Source of the DNA: DASQHY01 sp035602605
GTDB lineage: Bacteria; Acidobacteriota; Terriglobia; Acidiferrales; UBA7541
Direction: 5' to 3'
NCBI GenBank assembly: GCA_035602605.1
Contig: DATNLZ010000127.1
Location: forward strand, 1-64,000
Length of the DNA: 64,000 nt
Below are positions 60,751 through 64,000 of the stretch, piece by piece; positions within the stretch are counted from its first letter, which is position 1, and each line of letters starts with the position of its first letter. Both the position numbers and the translations under genes were made by a program. The notes under the pieces were generated by a model, which was given only the letters and a program-made list of their open reading frames with translations, made no database searches and was not told the DNA's origin.

Positions 60751-61367
60751 TGCACCGACTCAAAAAAGTTCTGAAGCAGCTTGGCCCCAGCGCCACCCGA
60801 TTTTTCAGGGTGAAATTGCACACCCATCAAATTCCCGCGCTCGATGACAGCTGCAAACGGAAAGCCATGGTCACACACGCCTACGGTGTGTTCTTCTTTA
60901 CCGCGCGCAGCATACGAATGGGCAAAGTAAAAATAAGCCTCTTCCGGAATTCCCCGGAGCAAAATACTCTCTCTTTGGTGCCTGACCTGATTCCAGCCAA
61001 TGTGCGGCGACTTTACGTTTTTTGGCAGTGCTTCAACTTCACCGGAAATGAAATTAAGACCAGCCTTGCCCGGCGCTTCGCGGCTGGAGGAAAACAAAGC
61101 TTGGAGTCCGAGGCAAATCCCGAGAATGGGGACTCCGGAATCGGATACAGTCCGCAATGTTTCGGTCAAGCTTCGTTCCTCGAGTCCATCAACAAACGCC
61201 GCGAAATGTCCCACGCCGGGGAGAACCACCACGCGCGCGGCGGCCAGTTGTTCGGGTCGCGTGACACGCTCCGTCTGCGCGCCCAGCGATTGCAGAGCTC
61301 GCTCCACCGACGGCAAATTTCCCGCGCCGTAATCAACGATCGACATTTTTACAGCACCCTGTTTCAT
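60747..61367 (-). CDS. hisH: Imidazole glycerol phosphate synthase glutamine amidotransferase subunit
   Basis: A 206-residue class I amidotransferase that supplies ammonia to HisF. The nucleophile Cys is in GICLGLQALF, the oxyanion strand is VVLPGVGHFA, and the His-Glu pair is in GVQFHPEKSG. The first start (61367) overlaps hisB by ATGA; MSIVDYGAGN, seven residues in, is the usual N-terminus in other species. Confidence 0.95.
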   Translation of the reverse strand: MKQGAVKMSIVDYGAGNLPSVERALQSLGAQTERVTRPEQLAAARVVVLPGVGHFAAFVDGLEERSLTETLRTVSDSGVPILGICLGLQALFSSSREAPGKAGLNFISGEVEALPKNVKSPHIGWNQVRHQRESILLRGIPEEAYFYFAHSYAARGKEEHTVGVCDHGFPFAAVIERGNLMGVQFHPEKSGGAGAKLLQNFFESVQ

Positions 61368-61975
61368 AGAAGCCCCTTCGTGCTTGGCAGCACTCCTTGC
61401 AGTTGGCGATCGCGTGTTATTGCAAAACGTAACGCGCGCGCAAACGATTTGAAAAGAACCTCCACCTGATGATGCGACGACCTCCCATAAACGAAACGCA
61501 AGTGAACATTGGCTGCGGCACCCTGCGCAAATGCCTGGAAAAAATCCTCGAGCAACTCCGTTTGGAAGTCACCCACGCGCCGGGCCAGCGGACGCCACTT
61601 GCAAACGAAATGTGCGCGGCCTGAGAAATCGAGAGCCGCCGCTCCCAAAGATTCGTCCATGGGCATCAGAAAGTATCCAGCGCGCAAGATGCCACGTTTC
61701 GATCCTAGCGCCTGCTTTACCGCTTCGCCCAGGGCAATTCCTACATCTTCGACGGTGTGATGCTGGTCCACGTCCAGGTCTCCGCGCGCCGCGATCTGTA
61801 AATCAAGACCTCCGTGCCGGGCGATTTGTTCGAGCATATGATCGAAAAAACGGATTCCCGTCGAGATGTTAGCTTTCCCTTGACCGTCGAGATTAACGCT
61901 CACGCGAATGTCAGTTTCTTTCGTCGTTCGGTGTAGACTAGCCTTCCTCTGCCCGTTCCCCTGAGTACGTTTCAC
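61364..61975 (-). CDS. hisB: Imidazoleglycerol-phosphate dehydratase
   Basis: A 203-residue monofunctional HisB. The manganese-binding motifs are FFDHMLEQIARHGG, DQHHTVEDVGIALG and SSHHQVEVLFKSFAR. It turns IGP into imidazole acetol phosphate. The start is a GTG that overlaps the hisD stop by 4 bases (GTGA). There is no phosphatase domain, so histidinol-phosphatase must be elsewhere. Confidence 0.95.
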   Translation of the reverse strand: MKRTQGNGQRKASLHRTTKETDIRVSVNLDGQGKANISTGIRFFDHMLEQIARHGGLDLQIAARGDLDVDQHHTVEDVGIALGEAVKQALGSKRGILRAGYFLMPMDESLGAAALDFSGRAHFVCKWRPLARRVGDFQTELLEDFFQAFAQGAAANVHLRFVYGRSSHHQVEVLFKSFARALRFAITRDRQLQGVLPSTKGLL

Positions 61976-63225
61976 CTACGCACCTCGACCGATCGGCCGT
62001 GGGCCACAAGGCCTTCGGCTTTCGCAAACTGGGCCACGACTGGCGCCAATCGCCCTAGACCGGCTTTGGAAACCTCTTGTACGCTAATGCATTGCACAAA
62101 ATCCGCTGTGGATAATCCGCCGCGAGCTCGCGCTACTCCTGCGGTCGGCAAAACATGGTTGGTGCCGGTCGCATAGTCTCCGAAGGCTTGCGCGCTCCAG
62201 TCCCCGAGAAAAATGCTACCCGCAGATGTGAACTGATCCGCGAGTTTCCCCGTCATTCCAGGAAGACTCAAATGTTCTGGAGCAAAACGATTGATGAAAC
62301 CGGCAGCCTCGGCCATGGAGTGCGCAATCAACACGGCGCCATTGTTCGCAAGCGCATGCCTGGCAAGATTAGACTCAGGTAGCTCCGATAGCTGTTCCTC
62401 GATCTGCGCGAGAACAGCTAGTCCCAGCTCCTTCGATGTGGTCACCAAGAACGAGATGGCTTCCGGGTCGTGCTCGGCTTGGGCAATTAAATCCGAGGCG
62501 ATGAATCGGGCATTACCGCTTTCCGCGAATATGACCGCCTCGGTTGGCCCAGCCAAAAGATCGATCGCACACTCGGCGCTTACCAAGCTCTTCGCCGCGG
62601 TCACAAAAGCGTTCCCCGGACCGAAGATTTTGTCCACCCGAGCAATCGCGCGGGTCCCATAAGCGAGCGCCGCGATCGCCTGGGCCCCGCCAATTCGCGC
62701 AACAGCATGAATCCCGAGACGGTCAGCCGCCGCCAACAACTGGTCACCCGGCTGTGGGCTGGCGATTACAATTTCCCGCACCCCGGCTTGTTGCGCGGGA
62801 ATCGCCGTCATCAAAAGCGTCGACACCAAAGAAAATCGCCCGCCCGGAATGTAACAGCCGACCCTCTCAATCGGTCTCACAACCTGACTGGCGCGAACTC
62901 CGGGTTCTATCTCGATGGTCCATTCTTGCGGCTTCTGGCGCTGTGCAACTGCGCGAATATTTCGAGCGGCATGGTCGACTGCATCCATAAATTCAGCTGA
63001 AGTGCTCTCGCGTGCCTTCCTCAATTCTGCCGGTGTCACCCAGATATTCTTGCGGTTCAATGCTATTCGATCAAATCGCTTGGTCCAGTAAAATAGGGCG
63101 GCATCGCCGCGGCGGCGCACATCCTCGATAATTTTCGATGCGATTTTCTCCGCCCCTCGGTTACGTTTGCGTCGCGACCTAAGCAAGGTTTGTTGCGTCT
63201 TGGTCGTAAGTCGAATGAGCCGCAT
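61972..63225 (-). CDS. hisD: Histidinol dehydrogenase
   Basis: A 417-residue zinc enzyme for the last two oxidations to histidine. Seen: RPIERVGCYIPGGRFSLVST, FGPGNAFVTAAKSLV, the LLAGPTEAVIFAES segment, and the zinc-binding LIAQAEHDPEAIS and FAPEHLSL. The ATG at 63225 shares its first base with the hisG stop (TGATG); a TTG one codon earlier is an alternative. Confidence 0.95.
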   Translation of the reverse strand: MRLIRLTTKTQQTLLRSRRKRNRGAEKIASKIIEDVRRRGDAALFYWTKRFDRIALNRKNIWVTPAELRKARESTSAEFMDAVDHAARNIRAVAQRQKPQEWTIEIEPGVRASQVVRPIERVGCYIPGGRFSLVSTLLMTAIPAQQAGVREIVIASPQPGDQLLAAADRLGIHAVARIGGAQAIAALAYGTRAIARVDKIFGPGNAFVTAAKSLVSAECAIDLLAGPTEAVIFAESGNARFIASDLIAQAEHDPEAISFLVTTSKELGLAVLAQIEEQLSELPESNLARHALANNGAVLIAHSMAEAAGFINRFAPEHLSLPGMTGKLADQFTSAGSIFLGDWSAQAFGDYATGTNHVLPTAGVARARGGLSTADFVQCISVQEVSKAGLGRLAPVVAQFAKAEGLVAHGRSVEVRR

Positions 63226-64000
63226 CAATACACTATTTTGTTGAGGGGATACTCAACAATCCCTTCTGCTCGAGCAGCCTTTAGCTTTGGCACCAGTTGT
63301 CGTACTGCTGTTTCTTCAACAATCGTGTTGATCGCCACCCAATCGGAATCACTCAACTGCGCTATTGTGGGGTTCCGTAATGCCGGCAGAGCAGCCAGCA
63401 CCTTGGGCAGGTCTTCGCGGCGCACGTTGAGCATCAGGCCTACCCGGCTATATGCCTTGATCGCACCTTCCAGCAGCAGCACCATGTTTTCGATCTTTTC
63501 TCTTTTCCAGGGATCAATCCACGATTCACGGTTAGCAATAAACCATGGAGCCGATTCGAGCAGCGTGTCCACGATTCGAAGATGGTTGGCCCGCAAGGAC
63601 GCTCCCGTTTCAGTGACCTCCACAATTGCGTCGGCAAGTTGCGGAACTTTTACTTCCGTCGCGCCCCAGGAAAACTCCACACGCGCCTGAACGCGATGTT
63701 TTTCGAGATACCGTTCGGTCAGATGCACGGCTTCGGTTGCAATTACCTTTCCTTCCAGTTCTTGCACCTTCTGAACAGGTGAATCCTCTGCTACAGCCAG
63801 CACCCAACGCACCCGACCCAGGCTCGTTTTTCCGTAAACAAGTTCGGCAATCTCTTTCACTTGTCCGTCGGTCTCAAGGATCCAGTCTTTGCCGGTGATT
63901 CCCGCGTCGAGAGCTCCCTTCCCCACGTACCGGGCCATCTCCTGAGCACGAACCAGCATGCACTCGATTTCCGGATCATCGATACTCGGAAAATAGCTCC
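63225..64000 (-). CDS. hisG: ATP phosphoribosyltransferase, long form (5' end beyond window)
   Basis: The frame runs off the window; at least 258 residues are present. It begins with YFPSIDDPEIECMLVRAQEM, continues GALDAGITGKDWI, and has EVTETGASLRANHLRI, the PRPP-binding region of HisG. The last 75 residues (LMLNVRREDLPKVL to the end) form the C-terminal regulatory domain found only in the long, hexameric HisG that is inhibited by histidine. First step of the pathway. Partial at 5'. Confidence 0.94.
   Translation of the reverse strand, partial: SYFPSIDDPEIECMLVRAQEMARYVGKGALDAGITGKDWILETDGQVKEIAELVYGKTSLGRVRWVLAVAEDSPVQKVQELEGKVIATEAVHLTERYLEKHRVQARVEFSWGATEVKVPQLADAIVEVTETGASLRANHLRIVDTLLESAPWFIANRESWIDPWKREKIENMVLLLEGAIKAYSRVGLMLNVRREDLPKVLAALPALRNPTIAQLSDSDWVAINTIVEETAVRQLVPKLKAARAEGIVEYPLNKIVY

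Noticed and set aside
1..64000. CRISPR arrays, tRNA genes, intact insertion sequences or prophage
   Set aside because: No regularly spaced direct repeats, no cloverleaf with a T-arm GGTTCGA-type motif, no transposase or integrase motif, and no structural phage genes were seen.

Overview
The window looks like a piece of chromosome from an Acidobacteriota-type bacterium (Terriglobia/Koribacter-like). This is inferred from gene content, not from a marker tree: a CadC-like winged-helix regulator with a long TPR tail, DUF1501/DUF1800 pair, many small exported proteins of types common in that phylum, animal-type pterin synthases, and moderately high GC with housekeeping genes interspersed. No prophage, CRISPR array, tRNA or intact insertion sequence was seen.

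Layout. 1-5000: a decayed fragment of a large surface/tail-type protein, a pseudopilin, an Hcp-like protein with a signal peptide, and a 956-residue CadC-like/TPR regulator. 5000-15500: RNase P RNA (rnpB, minus strand, unusually long), ligA, a lipid-kinase family gene, a YdjM-like membrane hydrolase, a DedA/VTT-domain protein, bioB and a divergent membrane pyrophosphatase. 15500-20700: the DUF1501/DUF1800 pair, a proline dehydrogenase pseudogene and a YihY-family membrane protein. 20800-28100: alcohol dehydrogenase, class III aminotransferase, NDH-2, a PilZ protein coupled to a zinc-ribbon membrane protein, DinB and small exported proteins.

28200-42000 is the most coherent block, a peptidoglycan salvage island: a BadF/MurK-like sugar kinase, an SSS symporter, an APC permease, a DUF1343/NamZ exo-muramidase divergent from a NagZ-AmiE fusion, then murQ, directly followed by murA. 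Predicted flow: exported NamZ and NagZ-AmiE strip muropeptides into GlcNAc, MurNAc and peptide; a transporter imports MurNAc; the kinase makes MurNAc-6-P; MurQ converts it to GlcNAc-6-P; MurA is the entry to new synthesis.

42100-47500 is a minus-strand run: a GT2 glycosyltransferase, two tandem 6-pyruvoyl-tetrahydropterin synthase paralogues, folE, rpsO and pnp. 47500-54900 holds a TlpA-like thioredoxin, a MacA-type adaptor with two MacB-type permeases but no ATPase, and a Cu+-type P1B ATPase with YHS and heavy-metal-binding N-terminal domains.

54900-59300 has a minus-strand intrinsic terminator behind a possible structured RNA, then a plus-strand consensus promoter and a lysine riboswitch leading into an M20 deacylase (probably dapE), dapB, dapA and dapD. 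59300-64000 is a tightly overlapped minus-strand his operon, hisG-hisD-hisB-hisH-hisF-hisA, with hisG running off the window end.
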